Notes: a model not told the origin generated them from the letters alone. A stretch of 64,000 nucleotides of DNA from an uncultured Opitutales bacterium (GCA_944389195.1 CALXLM010000017.1:51239-115238), one strand, 5' to 3'. Numbered from the stretch's first letter, positions 18,131 through 27,290 are shown. A program made the numbers and translations.

Positions 18131-19075
18131 TCAGTCCTTCTTTATGGCGCGCAATTTGGCGCTGCGGCTTCTCGGGTTGTCGGATATCTCGCATGCGCCA
18201 GGAATGACGGGTTTGCGCGTTATCGCCGAGGCATGCTTTTCGATATTGCCGAATGGTGCGTTTTCGAAGGGGTTTTCCGGCCTTCCGGTCATCCTTCTGA
18301 AAAATCTTTTCACTATCCTGTCTTCGAGCGAATGGAAGCTGATTGCGGCAAGTACGCCCCCGCTTTCAAGCGCATCAAACGCCTTCGGAAGGGCGCGCTC
18401 TATCTCCCCCAGCTCGTCGTTTATTTTAATTCTTATGGCCTGGAACGCCCGCGTTGCAGGGTGCGTCTTTTCGCGCACTTTGAACGCCGAAGCGATAAGT
18501 TCCGCCAATTCCGCCGTCGTTGAGATTTTCCCCGCGTCGCGCGCCGCTATTATCGCGCGGGCAACCTTCCTCGGATGCCTTTCCTGCCCGTAGCCGCGCA
18601 GGACTTCGGACAATTCTGCTTCGTCGGTGTTTTCTATAAATTCCAATGCGGTGGTTCCTTGCGAATTGTCCATCCGCATGTCGAGTGGGCCGTCCCGCAT
18701 GAAGGAAAATCCGCGTTCCGCATCGTCGAGTTGGAAAGAGGATACGCCGAAGTCGAACAGGATTCCGGCGTATCCTCCGGTTTGTAGTTTGTCCAAATCG
18801 GAAAATTTAATCGGGGCGAAATCGAACCGTTCGCCATATTCGCTTTTTAACTTTTCCGCGCGCTTTGCCGCCGCGGGATCGCGGTCAATGGCAACAACCC
18901 TGCAATTTGCCGATTCGAGTATTTTCCGGGTATGCCCGCCTCCTCCGAAAGTGCAGTCGAGGTACGTTTTGCCGTCGGACGGCGACAGAATTCCCACAGC
19001 CTCCTCAAGCAATACGGGTTTATGCCCGTATTGTGTGGAGCAGTCGGAAATACTGTCGTCATCTGAATGTGGCAT
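18131..19075 (-). CDS. rsmH: 16S rRNA (cytosine(1402)-N4)-methyltransferase
   Basis: SAM-dependent methyltransferase acting on C1402 of 16S rRNA in the decoding centre. The 314 residues include HKPVLLEEAVGIL, the SAM-binding motif DCTFGGGGHTRKIL, AIDRDPAA, FDFGVSSFQLDDAERGFSF and the C-terminal SFHSLEDRIVKRFF and RSRSAKLRAI. All are characteristic. It is second in the dcw operon, with 94 bp between it and mraZ. Confidence 0.96.
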   Translation of the reverse strand: MPHSDDDSISDCSTQYGHKPVLLEEAVGILSPSDGKTYLDCTFGGGGHTRKILESANCRVVAIDRDPAAAKRAEKLKSEYGERFDFAPIKFSDLDKLQTGGYAGILFDFGVSSFQLDDAERGFSFMRDGPLDMRMDNSQGTTALEFIENTDEAELSEVLRGYGQERHPRKVARAIIAARDAGKISTTAELAELIASAFKVREKTHPATRAFQAIRIKINDELGEIERALPKAFDALESGGVLAAISFHSLEDRIVKRFFRRMTGRPENPFENAPFGNIEKHASAITRKPVIPGACEISDNPRSRSAKLRAIKKD

Positions 19076-19169
19076 TTTTATATCTTGTTTTTAAGGCGGC
19101 GGCTGTATGTTTTCGCCTCGGTAGGGTTCTGTCCATTGGTGTTTTGTCTGTTTTCATCAGCCGCGTGCG

Positions 19170-19670
19170 TTATATGCCGAGTTCCTCAAGCAGCGATACG
19201 TCCTCTTCCGGAGTCGATTCACCCAGCCATTTTTCACGGTGTTTCGGGTTCCAGATTTCAAATGTCGAGCTCATGCCGGCCAAACACACTTCTTTGGAAA
19301 TGTCCGCTTTGGAGAGTATGGTTTCGTCCAGCATTATGCGCCCCTGCTTGTCGCACCCGAAGGTGCAGGCGTTTCTCATAAAATTTGCCAATGCCCTGCG
19401 CTTTGCCGCGTTGGTTATCGGGATTTTTGAAATTTTTGACCTTAAATCGGCTGCCATGTCGGGCGGCATTACAAGTATTGAGTTGTATTCGCCGTATCTG
19501 GTTAAGATGGCCAAATAGGAGTTTTCGCCTTCGTCTCCCTTAAACCTCCATTTGGCGGGAATGGTGACGCGGCGCTTTTCGTCGAGGACTTTTAAAAATT
19601 CTCCGGCGTAGGCGTCGTTGACTTTTTGCTCATCGGACATCTCTAACCCATGCTCTCCATTTTTCACCAT
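19170..19670 (-). CDS. mraZ: Transcriptional regulator MraZ
   Basis: DNA-binding protein that usually represses its own dcw operon. The 166 residues contain two SpoVT/AbrB-like halves with DEKRRVTIPAKWR in the first and CDKQGRIMLDETIL in the second. The start at 19670 gives about 20 residues before the first AbrB strand, longer than the typical MraZ; an internal ATG at 19640 is an alternative. A purine-rich GGAAAAAA lies just before 19670. It is the promoter-proximal gene of the cluster. Confidence 0.92.
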   Translation of the reverse strand: MVKNGEHGLEMSDEQKVNDAYAGEFLKVLDEKRRVTIPAKWRFKGDEGENSYLAILTRYGEYNSILVMPPDMAADLRSKISKIPITNAAKRRALANFMRNACTFGCDKQGRIMLDETILSKADISKEVCLAGMSSTFEIWNPKHREKWLGESTPEEDVSLLEELGI

Positions 19671-19741
19671 TTTTTTCCATATTCACCCACGAGTCAAGTA
19701 ATTTTTTTCGCTTATTTGCAAATTTTGAAAAATTTTCCGCC

Positions 19742-19761
19742 TTGTCCTATTTTGTCCTATT
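19742..19761. repeat. Perfect 10-bp tandem direct repeat upstream of mraZ
   Basis: TTGTCCTATT occurs twice in direct tandem, 72-91 bp upstream of the mraZ start. Tandem short repeats ahead of mraZ are how MraZ operators are arranged in other bacteria (TGGGN-type boxes), but this sequence is different. A regulatory role is a guess from position. Confidence 0.4.
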
Positions 19762-20663
19762 AAGTAAAAAAAGGTCTTAAAAAGAGGTTTTTTGCAGGCA
19801 AGCCGCAGTGGAATTCACATGGATAGGGTTCGTTATGGGGTTGTTGTAAAAAAACACCGTGCCTGTTTTTATGGTTTAGAGGAGCGGGCTGGTTGCGCAT
19901 ATATTTAACATTCCGGCAATTATATTGTTTGTTTCCCGATTTTTCGTACGCGGCTTTAAAGGGGGTTGATTTGCACAAAGTCGCCGAATTTTAATTTTCG
20001 GTTTCGTATTTTTCCGGATTGCCGCAAAGTTTGAGGCTTTTTCTTTTTTTATTTATTATATCCGGTTTCTCGCAAATTGCGAATCGGAGTAAGCGGTCAA
20101 TGTGGATTGGGCGCGGAACAGCCGGATCGCATTCATGAGTCTGCACCGGTGCGGGTGAAGCCGCCGTAGTCTTGAATGCTGTCAGTTTCCCATTGCGTTA
20201 TCGGCACATAACTGCCGAGAGCGTTTGCAATGCCGCACGCATCTACCGGGTGCGCCGCGCTGCCGGATAGCGTTTGCGCTTGGCTTGCTGCGGGATAGCA
20301 GGCGACGGGGTGTGTCCGAATTTTCCGGTTGGCGGCGATCCGTCTGCGGCCGCCGCGGCTCCCGAGTCGGGGCGCCGTTGCGGATCGGGTTCGTATTTCA
20401 GCTATTTCAGGTATTTCAGGCCAGTTTTTTTGCGCCTTTTATAAGCCGGTTTATGATTGGGCGGCCCGTTTAAATTAACGATTAATCTAATAAATTTTCT
20501 TGTTTTTATGGGATAAAAGGCGCATAGATTTTTATATTTTGTAAAAAATTTAATAAATCATTAACTATACTTGTTTGAAAGGAAATTTCGCAATTTGAAT
20601 GTTGACAAAATTCAAAAACACGAAAAACTCGGGACGTCATCCGGGTTAAACGTTAGTTATGCG
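19762..20663. other. Long intergenic region between mraZ and the LacI-family gene
   Basis: About 0.9 kb without a convincing gene. The two ends are AT-rich and the middle (about 20090-20450) is GC-rich. On the minus strand a frame from about 20340 down to a TGA near 20121 reads like protein (it includes GIANALGSYVPITQWETDS), but it has no start and no family I know, so it could be the tail of a decayed gene. AT-rich sequence at 20466-20565 should hold the promoter of the LacI-family gene; inverted-repeat-like elements occur there (TTAAT-AAATC-ATTAA near 20550). Confidence 0.4.
20394..20419. repeat. Three-copy 9-bp tandem repeat (TATTTCAGN)
   Basis: TATTTCAG occurs at 20394-20401, 20403-20410 and 20412-20419, spaced exactly 9 bp. 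It lies at the GC-rich/AT-rich junction upstream of the LacI-family gene. It may be a slippage product; no function is evident. Confidence 0.6.
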
Positions 20664-21677
20664 ATGAATAAAAAGCCGCCGTCGATAAAGTTCATAGCCG
20701 AGATGTCGAAATGCTCTTCCGCGAGCGTTTCGAACGTCATAAACGGCAAGGGTTCTGTCGGCGACAAAACGCGGGGGGTGATTCTAAAAAACCTCCGCAA
20801 ATATAAATACAAAATAAACCCTTCAGCGCGCTCTCTGAGAGTCAGAAAAAGCGAAACCGTAGCCGTGGTGTTCCGTCCTGAAATCAGCATATTTTCCAGC
20901 GAGTTCTATTTAAATGTAATAAGGGGCTTTTACAGGGGCATATCGGAATTTGGATACGACGTTCTTTTGTCGGAATGCGATTTGGCAAACTGCGACGGCA
21001 AATCGATTCCGAAGTTTATTTTAAACGGCAAAGCCGACGCGGTGGCCGTTTTAAACAGCCCCATAAACGGCGGCTTTAAAAAGGTGTTGAAGGATTTCGA
21101 AGTGCCGTCTGTCGTGCTCGACGCATCGGTGCCGGGTTTCGACTCCGTCGAGAGCGACGCTTTCAACGCGATGTTCGAGGTGGTTTCCTATTTGCGCCGC
21201 ATAGGGCATCGCGATATCGCTTATTTTGGATTTGAGTACGACGGCATCAACGCAAGGACGCGTTTAAACGCCTTTCTGGAGGCCGCAAAGGCAAACGGGA
21301 TTTTTGAAAGGGTAAAATTATGCGAGATATTTTTGTCGGAATATGAGGCATTTTCCAAATTCGACAGGGTTTTCGCAAGAAGAAACGCTCCGACCGCGAT
21401 AGTCGTATGCAACGACGTTTACGGCGCGGCACTTGTGCGTCACGCGCGCGAAACCGGATTTCGCGTGCCTGACGACATAAGCGTTTTCGGCTACGGCGAC
21501 ATATCTCTTGCCGAACGCAGTTCTCCGTCTTTGTCAACAGTCCATGTTGACGCCGTCAGGCTCGGAGAAATGGGGGCGGAAACCATTTTGGAGAGGATTA
21601 ACAATCCGGAATTGAGGCCCCGCAGCAGGAAGATTTCGTGCGGTCTCGTCATACGGGAGTCGGTAAAGCCAGTTTAA
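20664..21677 (+). CDS. LacI-family transcriptional regulator
   Basis: Sugar-responsive repressor or activator. From the ATG at 20664 the product has 337 residues: a helix-turn-helix at about 6-28 (IKFIAEMSKCSSASVSNVIN), the hinge helix (NPSARSLRVRKSETVAVVF), and a periplasmic-binding-protein-like effector domain ending in VFGYGDISLAERSSPSLSTV and VIRES. The frame extends upstream to a TTG at 20571, but that stretch precedes the normal family start. The glycoside hydrolase gene begins 36 bp downstream and is probably co-transcribed, so the effector is likely a sugar released by it. Confidence 0.88.
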   Translation: MNKKPPSIKFIAEMSKCSSASVSNVINGKGSVGDKTRGVILKNLRKYKYKINPSARSLRVRKSETVAVVFRPEISIFSSEFYLNVIRGFYRGISEFGYDVLLSECDLANCDGKSIPKFILNGKADAVAVLNSPINGGFKKVLKDFEVPSVVLDASVPGFDSVESDAFNAMFEVVSYLRRIGHRDIAYFGFEYDGINARTRLNAFLEAAKANGIFERVKLCEIFLSEYEAFSKFDRVFARRNAPTAIVVCNDVYGAALVRHARETGFRVPDDISVFGYGDISLAERSSPSLSTVHVDAVRLGEMGAETILERINNPELRPRSRKISCGLVIRESVKPV

Positions 21678-21713
21678 CTTTATTGTATAACAATGAGGAA
21701 CGAAAGACATAAA

Positions 21714-23201
21714 ATGAAAAATGTAGTAAGACACATCGCCGCTTCAATATTTGCGGCCGGGGCGGTTTTTTCGGTATGCTCATGCAATTCGGAGACGCCG
21801 AAATCGGAAGCCGATAACGCTAAAAAATGCGAGGGGTATGTGGCAAAAAGCCCCTCAAACAACAGGTATTTTTCCCTTTCTAACGGGCAGACGTACATTC
21901 CCATCGGCATGAACATATGTTTCCCGCGCTTTTTAACGGACGAGGAGGCGGTGTTTGCCGACTACGAAAAAAAATTTGCGGAGCTGTCCAAAAACGGCGG
22001 AAATTACGTGCGCATTTGGCTGTCGCATCCGTTTTTTGAAATAGAGGACTCCAAAGCGGGCGAGTTTAATCCGAAAAAGATAGCGCGCATAGACAGGCTT
22101 TTCGACTTGGCCGACAAGTACGGAATAAGAATGAAACTTTGCTTCGAGAATTTTATAGAGCTTGTCACAAAGAAGTCGTTTTTTACCTTCAACGCCGCTC
22201 CGCCCTTCGATAAGAAAATCTACGCCAAGGAATTCGGCGGGCAGTTCGAGACTATAGACGAGTTTTTCACTACCCAGAAGGGGAGGGATACGTATCTTGC
22301 GCGCGTTAAGGTTTTCGCCGACAGATATGCCGACAGAAAATGCGTGTTTGCATGGGAGCTTTGGAACGAGTCTTCGTGCATAAAAATTAAAAACGACAAA
22401 TTGGGCGTTTTAAAGGATTGGCATTCGTACATGCTCTCGAAGCTTCACGGAATGTTTCCGAACCACATGGTTGTTATAAGCCTGCCGAGCTACGACAACG
22501 ACAATGTGCGCAACAATGTTTATCCTGCGCTTAATGCTGATCCCGGCAACGACGTCACGCAAATACACAACTATCTGAACGAGGGGAGGGCTCTGCCGAT
22601 ATGCGTGGAGCCGACCGACGTGCTGTGCGCCGATGCCGTCAACTCCATGCTGAAGCTTACTCCGGACAAGCCGGTGCTTTTTGCGGAAGTCGGCGCGGCA
22701 TCGCCAAACCATTCTGCGGGTCCGTCTAAATACTACGAAAAGGATTCGGAGGGGCTGTTTGTGCACGACCAGACATTCACGCCGTTTTTTCTCGGTTCGG
22801 CCGGAACGGGCATGTCGTGGCATTGGGAGTATTACGTTCAGAAGCATAATTTATGGTATGTGTTCGGCCGTTTTTATCGCGCTGTGGAGGGCATAGATCC
22901 TGTCAAGGAGGGTTTTGTGCCGAAATACTTTGAGACAAAAAATCTGCGCGTGTATCTGTTGGACGGAAAGAATACCGTTCTTGCATATTGCCGCGACAAG
23001 AACAATTCGTGGGCAACCGAACTTCGCGACGGCATTCCAGCAAAACCGCTCAAGGGCGAGGTTGTTCCCCTTTCGAGTTTTGCGCCCTCTGCAAAAACGG
23101 CGCATGTGTATTTTCCGTATTCCGACTCTTCTGCCGAGATTTCCGCCGGCGATCCGCTTCCTGAATTTATGCGTTCAGCGGTGATACGCATTAAAAAGTA
23201 G
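21714..23201 (+). CDS. Lipoprotein glycoside hydrolase, clan GH-A (GH5-like)
   Basis: Predicted outer-membrane or periplasmic lipoprotein of 495 residues. The N-terminus (MKNVVRHIAASIFAAG) is a signal peptide ending in a Cys-rich lipobox (Cys22/Cys24). The body has the pattern of a GH-A (beta/alpha)8 barrel: NYVRIWLSHP after the second strand, FAWELWNESS with the acid/base Glu219 after the fourth, QIHNY, and VLFAEVGAA with the likely nucleophile Glu326. A small beta domain follows. Family GH5 or a relative such as a mannanase or glucanase fits; substrate cannot be read. An ATG 7 codons upstream is an alternative start. A strong terminator lies just downstream. Confidence 0.8.
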   Translation: MKNVVRHIAASIFAAGAVFSVCSCNSETPKSEADNAKKCEGYVAKSPSNNRYFSLSNGQTYIPIGMNICFPRFLTDEEAVFADYEKKFAELSKNGGNYVRIWLSHPFFEIEDSKAGEFNPKKIARIDRLFDLADKYGIRMKLCFENFIELVTKKSFFTFNAAPPFDKKIYAKEFGGQFETIDEFFTTQKGRDTYLARVKVFADRYADRKCVFAWELWNESSCIKIKNDKLGVLKDWHSYMLSKLHGMFPNHMVVISLPSYDNDNVRNNVYPALNADPGNDVTQIHNYLNEGRALPICVEPTDVLCADAVNSMLKLTPDKPVLFAEVGAASPNHSAGPSKYYEKDSEGLFVHDQTFTPFFLGSAGTGMSWHWEYYVQKHNLWYVFGRFYRAVEGIDPVKEGFVPKYFETKNLRVYLLDGKNTVLAYCRDKNNSWATELRDGIPAKPLKGEVVPLSSFAPSAKTAHVYFPYSDSSAEISAGDPLPEFMRSAVIRIKK

Positions 23202-23224
23202 GCCGGATCGACTCTGTTTTTTAA

Positions 23225-23261
23225 GGGGCGGAAGCCGTACGGTTTCCGCCCCGTTTTTTTT
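23225..23261 (+). terminator. Rho-independent terminator after the glycoside hydrolase gene
   Basis: A long G/C-rich hairpin (GGGGCGGAA ... TTCCGCCCC, with a further CCG/CGG pairing in the middle) followed by G and eight T residues. It would end the LacI/glycoside hydrolase transcript before the porin gene. Confidence 0.9.
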
Positions 23262-23332
23262 GCGCTGTTGCCAGCGACGCATTTATTGCATGTTGACATT
23301 CAGGCTGTTTGTTGCCATACATAACGTCTTAT

Positions 23333-24655
23333 ATGTTCGCGGGCTTCTTATTTGTGCTTTTTTTGTTTTTTGCGTTTTTTGCAAACGCTGAAAACTTGCC
23401 GCACGACGGACAACTGCTTGACGTTTTGGTCTCCAAAAAACTTATTACGCCCGCGGAGGCGTACGAAATAAAAAAGGACATGACCGAAATACCGTATTGT
23501 TCACCCGAATCCGTGCGCAGCCTCCGCACATTTTTCATACTTCAGATGCGCTATACGTATTCTTGGAACGACCATTCGGGGGCGGGAGTTCGCGTCGGCG
23601 ACGAATCCCGTTTCAACATACGCAGGTTCATACCCGTTTTTATAGCCGACACGTCCGCCAACTCGCGGCTTATGACAACCCTGTACATGCCGAGCAGCAC
23701 GCTTATAAACACCGTCCATTACGAGGTCGATTTGGACGGGGAGATTCTTGCCGGAAAACTCAAATTGGGGCATTGGTCCGTCAATTTCGCCACAGAAGAG
23801 TGCGACAGCTGCACGATGCTTAAAACTCCTGACCGCTCCATATTGTGTCTGTATTTCGGCGGCGGCGACGGTGGCTACGACGGCTATATGAAAACCTCGT
23901 ACGGAACGGCCCTCGGATTTTCGGGCTATCATACGGGGGTTTATTGGGACGGATACATTCCGGGATGCAAAGAGCTTATTTACGGCCTGACGGTCACAAA
24001 TTCAAAGCCCAACGATATATTCGTCAGGCATGATAACGGAATTTCATGCTGGCTGACTCTCGGGTGCGACGTAAAGCGCCAGGACTATTCCGTGCGGGCG
24101 GGGGTCACTTTGGGGTATTCCGACAAAATAGTATCCGCTATCGACGAATCGTCGGTTCTTCCGTCTCAAATGGTGTCGTTCGGGGACGCCTACGGCTTCA
24201 ATCCGTATTTCCGCGGCACATTCGGCGATTTTACTTTGGATTGCGAGTTTATGCTTGTAAGCCTCGAATACGGTAAAACGCGCTCGAGCGTATCGCCGCT
24301 TTATACGACTGCCTCGTCCACCGCCAACCCTTGGGGCTTTTACGTTTTGGCCGCATACAAGATTTTTAAGTCGAACGAGTGGGGCGAGGTTGAGCCGACG
24401 TTTAGGTTTTCGTATATAGACACCGACGGCCGCGGAATACGCGGGTGCGACGTAATGTACCAGATGAGCTGGGACAACGGCCTCTACGACAGGGTGAGCG
24501 CGTATTACGCGGGGGTTAATTGGTACATAGACGGAAGGTACTTAAAAGTGACGCTCGGTTGGGAACACCTTGACTTTAGCGGATCCCCCGCGGGAGGCGC
24601 GAAGGCGGGAGTTTCCTCCGACGTGGCAATAGCGCAGCTTCAGATCCTGTTTTAA
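23333..24655 (+). CDS. Outer-membrane porin, OprP/OprO-like beta-barrel
   Basis: A 440-residue secreted protein. With the ATG at 23333 it starts with a very hydrophobic signal peptide (MFAGFLFVLFLFFAFFANA). The mature part has a short helical N-terminus (LLDVLVSKKLITPAEAYEI, a pattern seen in Bacteroidota and Verrucomicrobiota porins), then many amphipathic strands rich in Tyr, Trp and Gly, ending in a strand with terminal Phe (IAQLQILF) as expected for BamA-assembled barrels. Layout matches phosphate-selective porins O/P; the solute is unknown. Next to a glycoside hydrolase, sugar-oligomer uptake is possible. Confidence 0.75.
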   Translation: MFAGFLFVLFLFFAFFANAENLPHDGQLLDVLVSKKLITPAEAYEIKKDMTEIPYCSPESVRSLRTFFILQMRYTYSWNDHSGAGVRVGDESRFNIRRFIPVFIADTSANSRLMTTLYMPSSTLINTVHYEVDLDGEILAGKLKLGHWSVNFATEECDSCTMLKTPDRSILCLYFGGGDGGYDGYMKTSYGTALGFSGYHTGVYWDGYIPGCKELIYGLTVTNSKPNDIFVRHDNGISCWLTLGCDVKRQDYSVRAGVTLGYSDKIVSAIDESSVLPSQMVSFGDAYGFNPYFRGTFGDFTLDCEFMLVSLEYGKTRSSVSPLYTTASSTANPWGFYVLAAYKIFKSNEWGEVEPTFRFSYIDTDGRGIRGCDVMYQMSWDNGLYDRVSAYYAGVNWYIDGRYLKVTLGWEHLDFSGSPAGGAKAGVSSDVAIAQLQILF

Positions 24656-24712
24656 TGGGTCGGGCTAATATAATATTGAATTTGCGAAAGGCATTTGTTT
24701 TTATTTTTTTGT

Positions 24713-26002
24713 ATGGAATTTTTCATAATATTTTTATTGATACTTGCAAACGGCGTTCTTTCCATGTCTGAAATAGCTCTCGTTTCGCTCAGAAAATCGA
24801 AAATAGCCGCGGAGGCGGAAGGGGGCAATATTTCCGCCAAATCGGTGGTCAGCCTTTGCGCTGATCCGGACAAGTTTTTTTCCACGGTTCAAATCGGCAT
24901 AACACTTATCGGCATACTTACGGGCATATATTCTGGAGACGCTCTTTCTGGAAAATTCGCAAGCGCCTTGGAAAGCGCCGGCATACCGCCGTCACAGTCG
25001 CTTTGGATCGGACAGGCGGTTATCGTTGTGGGCGCAACATATTTTACCCTTGTTTTCGGCGAGCTTGTGCCGAAGCGCATCGGTTTTGCAATGCCCGAAC
25101 AGGTCGCAAAAATCGTGGCGGCCCCGATGCTTTTGCTTTCCAAAATAGCGCATCCTTTCGTGGTTGTTCTAAGCCGGTCGACTGCATTGTGCGTAGGCAT
25201 GCTCCGCATAAAGTCGCGCACCGAAACTGTGACAGAGGAGGAAATAAAATCAATGATAGCCGAAGGCGCGCTTAGCGGAGAGGTTCAGCATATAGAAAAA
25301 AATATAGTGGAGCGCACGTTTTCTCTCGGTGACAGGCGCATAAGCTCCATTATGACGCCGCGCCCGGATATCGCGGGCATGCGCGCGGACGCTTCCAAGG
25401 CGGAAGTTTTGGCTGTCGTGGCGAAGAATCCGCATGTCGTATATCCCGTTTATGAAAAGAATCTCGATTCGATTATAGGCGCCGTTTCAATCAAAAGGCT
25501 GATGGTCGATATAGATGGAGCGGATTTCGATTTGAAAAAACATATCAGGCAGGTCTGCTTTTTTAACGAAAACGTAAAGGTGTACGACGTTCTTGAGGAA
25601 ATGAGGCGCGCAAAGTCCAAATTTGCCGTTATATCTAACGAATTCGGCATTACGCTCGGAATAGTGACTATGAACGATGTTATGGACGCTCTCGTCGGGA
25701 ACATGCCGGAAAAAGGTGAGGAGCCCGACATAATAGAGCGTTCCGACGGCTCCTATCTGGTTGACGGGCAGTGCCCTTATTATGATTTCGAGCTGCGCTT
25801 CGGCATCGAGAGGGACGAATCGGACCGCGATTTCAATACGGTTGCGGGAATGATACTTTCGGAACTCGGGAGGATACCGTGCGAGGGCGAAAAGGTTGCC
25901 AAGCACGGTTATACATTTGAAATAGTCGACATGGACGGAGTCCGCATAGACAAAGTTCTCGTGGAAAAGCAGCGCGGGGAAGCGCCGGGGGCGGGCGCTT
26001 AG
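24713..26002 (+). CDS. CNNM/CorC-HlyC family transporter-like membrane protein
   Basis: A 429-residue protein with the N-terminal CNNM (DUF21) domain of three or four membrane helices (FGELVPKRIGFAMPEQ is the family signature), a CBS-domain pair (about 200-330, starting SIMTPRPDIAGM) and a C-terminal CorC_HlyC domain (about 340-420). Members are linked to magnesium or cobalt export and were once called hemolysins. I start at the ATG at 24713; a TTG six codons earlier is possible. No partner gene is obvious nearby. Confidence 0.9.
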   Translation: MEFFIIFLLILANGVLSMSEIALVSLRKSKIAAEAEGGNISAKSVVSLCADPDKFFSTVQIGITLIGILTGIYSGDALSGKFASALESAGIPPSQSLWIGQAVIVVGATYFTLVFGELVPKRIGFAMPEQVAKIVAAPMLLLSKIAHPFVVVLSRSTALCVGMLRIKSRTETVTEEEIKSMIAEGALSGEVQHIEKNIVERTFSLGDRRISSIMTPRPDIAGMRADASKAEVLAVVAKNPHVVYPVYEKNLDSIIGAVSIKRLMVDIDGADFDLKKHIRQVCFFNENVKVYDVLEEMRRAKSKFAVISNEFGITLGIVTMNDVMDALVGNMPEKGEEPDIIERSDGSYLVDGQCPYYDFELRFGIERDESDRDFNTVAGMILSELGRIPCEGEKVAKHGYTFEIVDMDGVRIDKVLVEKQRGEAPGAGA

Positions 26003-26146
26003 TTTCGGAGCGCCTGGCGCCGACGGGTTTGCATTTGCCTTCGGGGGAGGTCCGCCTTTGCGCCGGGGTTTGCGCATGTCTCCCGATTTTTAAGGCGGCT
26101 TTTTGTTTCCTTGCAATGCGTAGCCTTTTGTAGTAGCCTGCGCGTC

Positions 26147-26296
26147 ATGTTTGAAAAGATAAAGAACCCGAATGCGAAACCGGCAAACGTAGTTTTGGCG
26201 TTGATCTATATTGCGGTTCTTTTATCGGCGTTTGTCATGGCGGTGGCATGGCAGTTTTCGGAATCCGCGGATGCCGCCGGAAAAATCGGTTTTTAA
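26147..26296 (+). CDS. Small single-pass membrane protein upstream of gpsA
   Basis: A 49-residue frame starting MFEKIKNPNAK, with one hydrophobic segment (about 14-36) and a short polar tail. Its stop (26294-26296) is one base before the gpsA ATG, which suggests translational coupling and makes it more likely to be real. I do not recognise a family, and no clear ribosome binding site is visible. Confidence 0.55.
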   Translation: MFEKIKNPNAKPANVVLALIYIAVLLSAFVMAVAWQFSESADAAGKIGF

Positions 26297-26297
26297 C

Positions 26298-27290
26298 ATG
26301 TCTAAATTTAAAAAAACAGCCGTTGTCGGCGCGGGCGCATGGGGCAGCGCGCTGTCGATAATATTGTCTAAAAACGTTCCCGAAGTCTCCGTTTGGGCGA
26401 GGGAAAGCGAAGTCGTTGACTCCGTGAAAAGCGCGCGCGAAAACGCCATGTTTCTTCCGGGAATCAAAATACCGGAAAACGTGGAGTTTTCCAACGATCC
26501 TGGGCGCGTGCTCGGCGGCGCTGAATTGGTCGTTTGGGTAATGCCGATACAGTATCTCGGCTCGACGGCGAAGCTTTTTGCGGAGCACATACGCGGCGGC
26601 TCTATTATGGTCAACGCCGGGAAGGGGATTGAAATCGGGACTTGGCGCAGGCCTTCGGCAATATTGCGCGATACAGTCGCGCAGGCGTCGTCGTGCGGTT
26701 CGATAATGGGGCCTAACATAGCTTTCGAAGTGGCGCTTGGAAATTATGCGGAGGCGGTGGTCGCGCTTGATTCCCATTTGGATTCAGTGGAGGTTTCGAA
26801 AACGTTTTCCACTCCGAATTTCAAGGTTCGCCCGACCGACGATGTCGTAGGCGTGGAGATAGGGGCGGCGTTAAAAAATATCGTCGCATTGGCGGCCGGT
26901 TTTTGCGACGGCATGGGGCTCGGCGCCAATACGAAAGCCATTGTCATGGCGCGCGGCTTTCAGGAGATTTACAGGGCCGCCGCAGCGCTCGGCGCTTGGA
27001 GCGACTCCTTCGTAAAGGAATCGGCGGTTTTGGGGGACGTGCTTACCACCTGCATGAGCCGCGATTCAAGAAACCGCAGGACTGGGGAGGAGCTTGGCAG
27101 GGGCTTGAGCGCCGAAGAGGCGAAGGCAAAGCTTAACGGCCGCGTCTGCGCCGGGCTTGAAACCATTCAAATTTGCAGAATGTTCGAGAATATGCACCAT
27201 GTGAAACTTCCGATTATGACGGCCCTTTGCGACTTGTCGGAGGGCAAATTAAGCCGTTCGGAGTGCCTCGAACGCATGCTCGCCTCGTAG
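26298..27290 (+). CDS. gpsA: Glycerol-3-phosphate dehydrogenase [NAD(P)+]
   Basis: Reduces dihydroxyacetone phosphate to sn-glycerol 3-phosphate for phospholipid synthesis. From the ATG at 26298 the product has 330 residues: Rossmann motif VVGAGAWGSALSIIL, NAGKGIEIGT, the GPNIAFEVA segment and the signature GAALKNIVALAAGFCDGMGLGANTKA with the catalytic Lys. The open frame extends upstream through the small membrane-protein gene in another frame, but the Rossmann strand begins right after this ATG. Confidence 0.95.
   Translation: MSKFKKTAVVGAGAWGSALSIILSKNVPEVSVWARESEVVDSVKSARENAMFLPGIKIPENVEFSNDPGRVLGGAELVVWVMPIQYLGSTAKLFAEHIRGGSIMVNAGKGIEIGTWRRPSAILRDTVAQASSCGSIMGPNIAFEVALGNYAEAVVALDSHLDSVEVSKTFSTPNFKVRPTDDVVGVEIGAALKNIVALAAGFCDGMGLGANTKAIVMARGFQEIYRAAAALGAWSDSFVKESAVLGDVLTTCMSRDSRNRRTGEELGRGLSAEEAKAKLNGRVCAGLETIQICRMFENMHHVKLPIMTALCDLSEGKLSRSECLERMLAS

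Noticed and set aside
19760..19978. A 72-codon minus-strand frame upstream of mraZ
   Set aside because: No family resemblance, no ribosome binding site, and it overlaps the likely promoter and repeat region.
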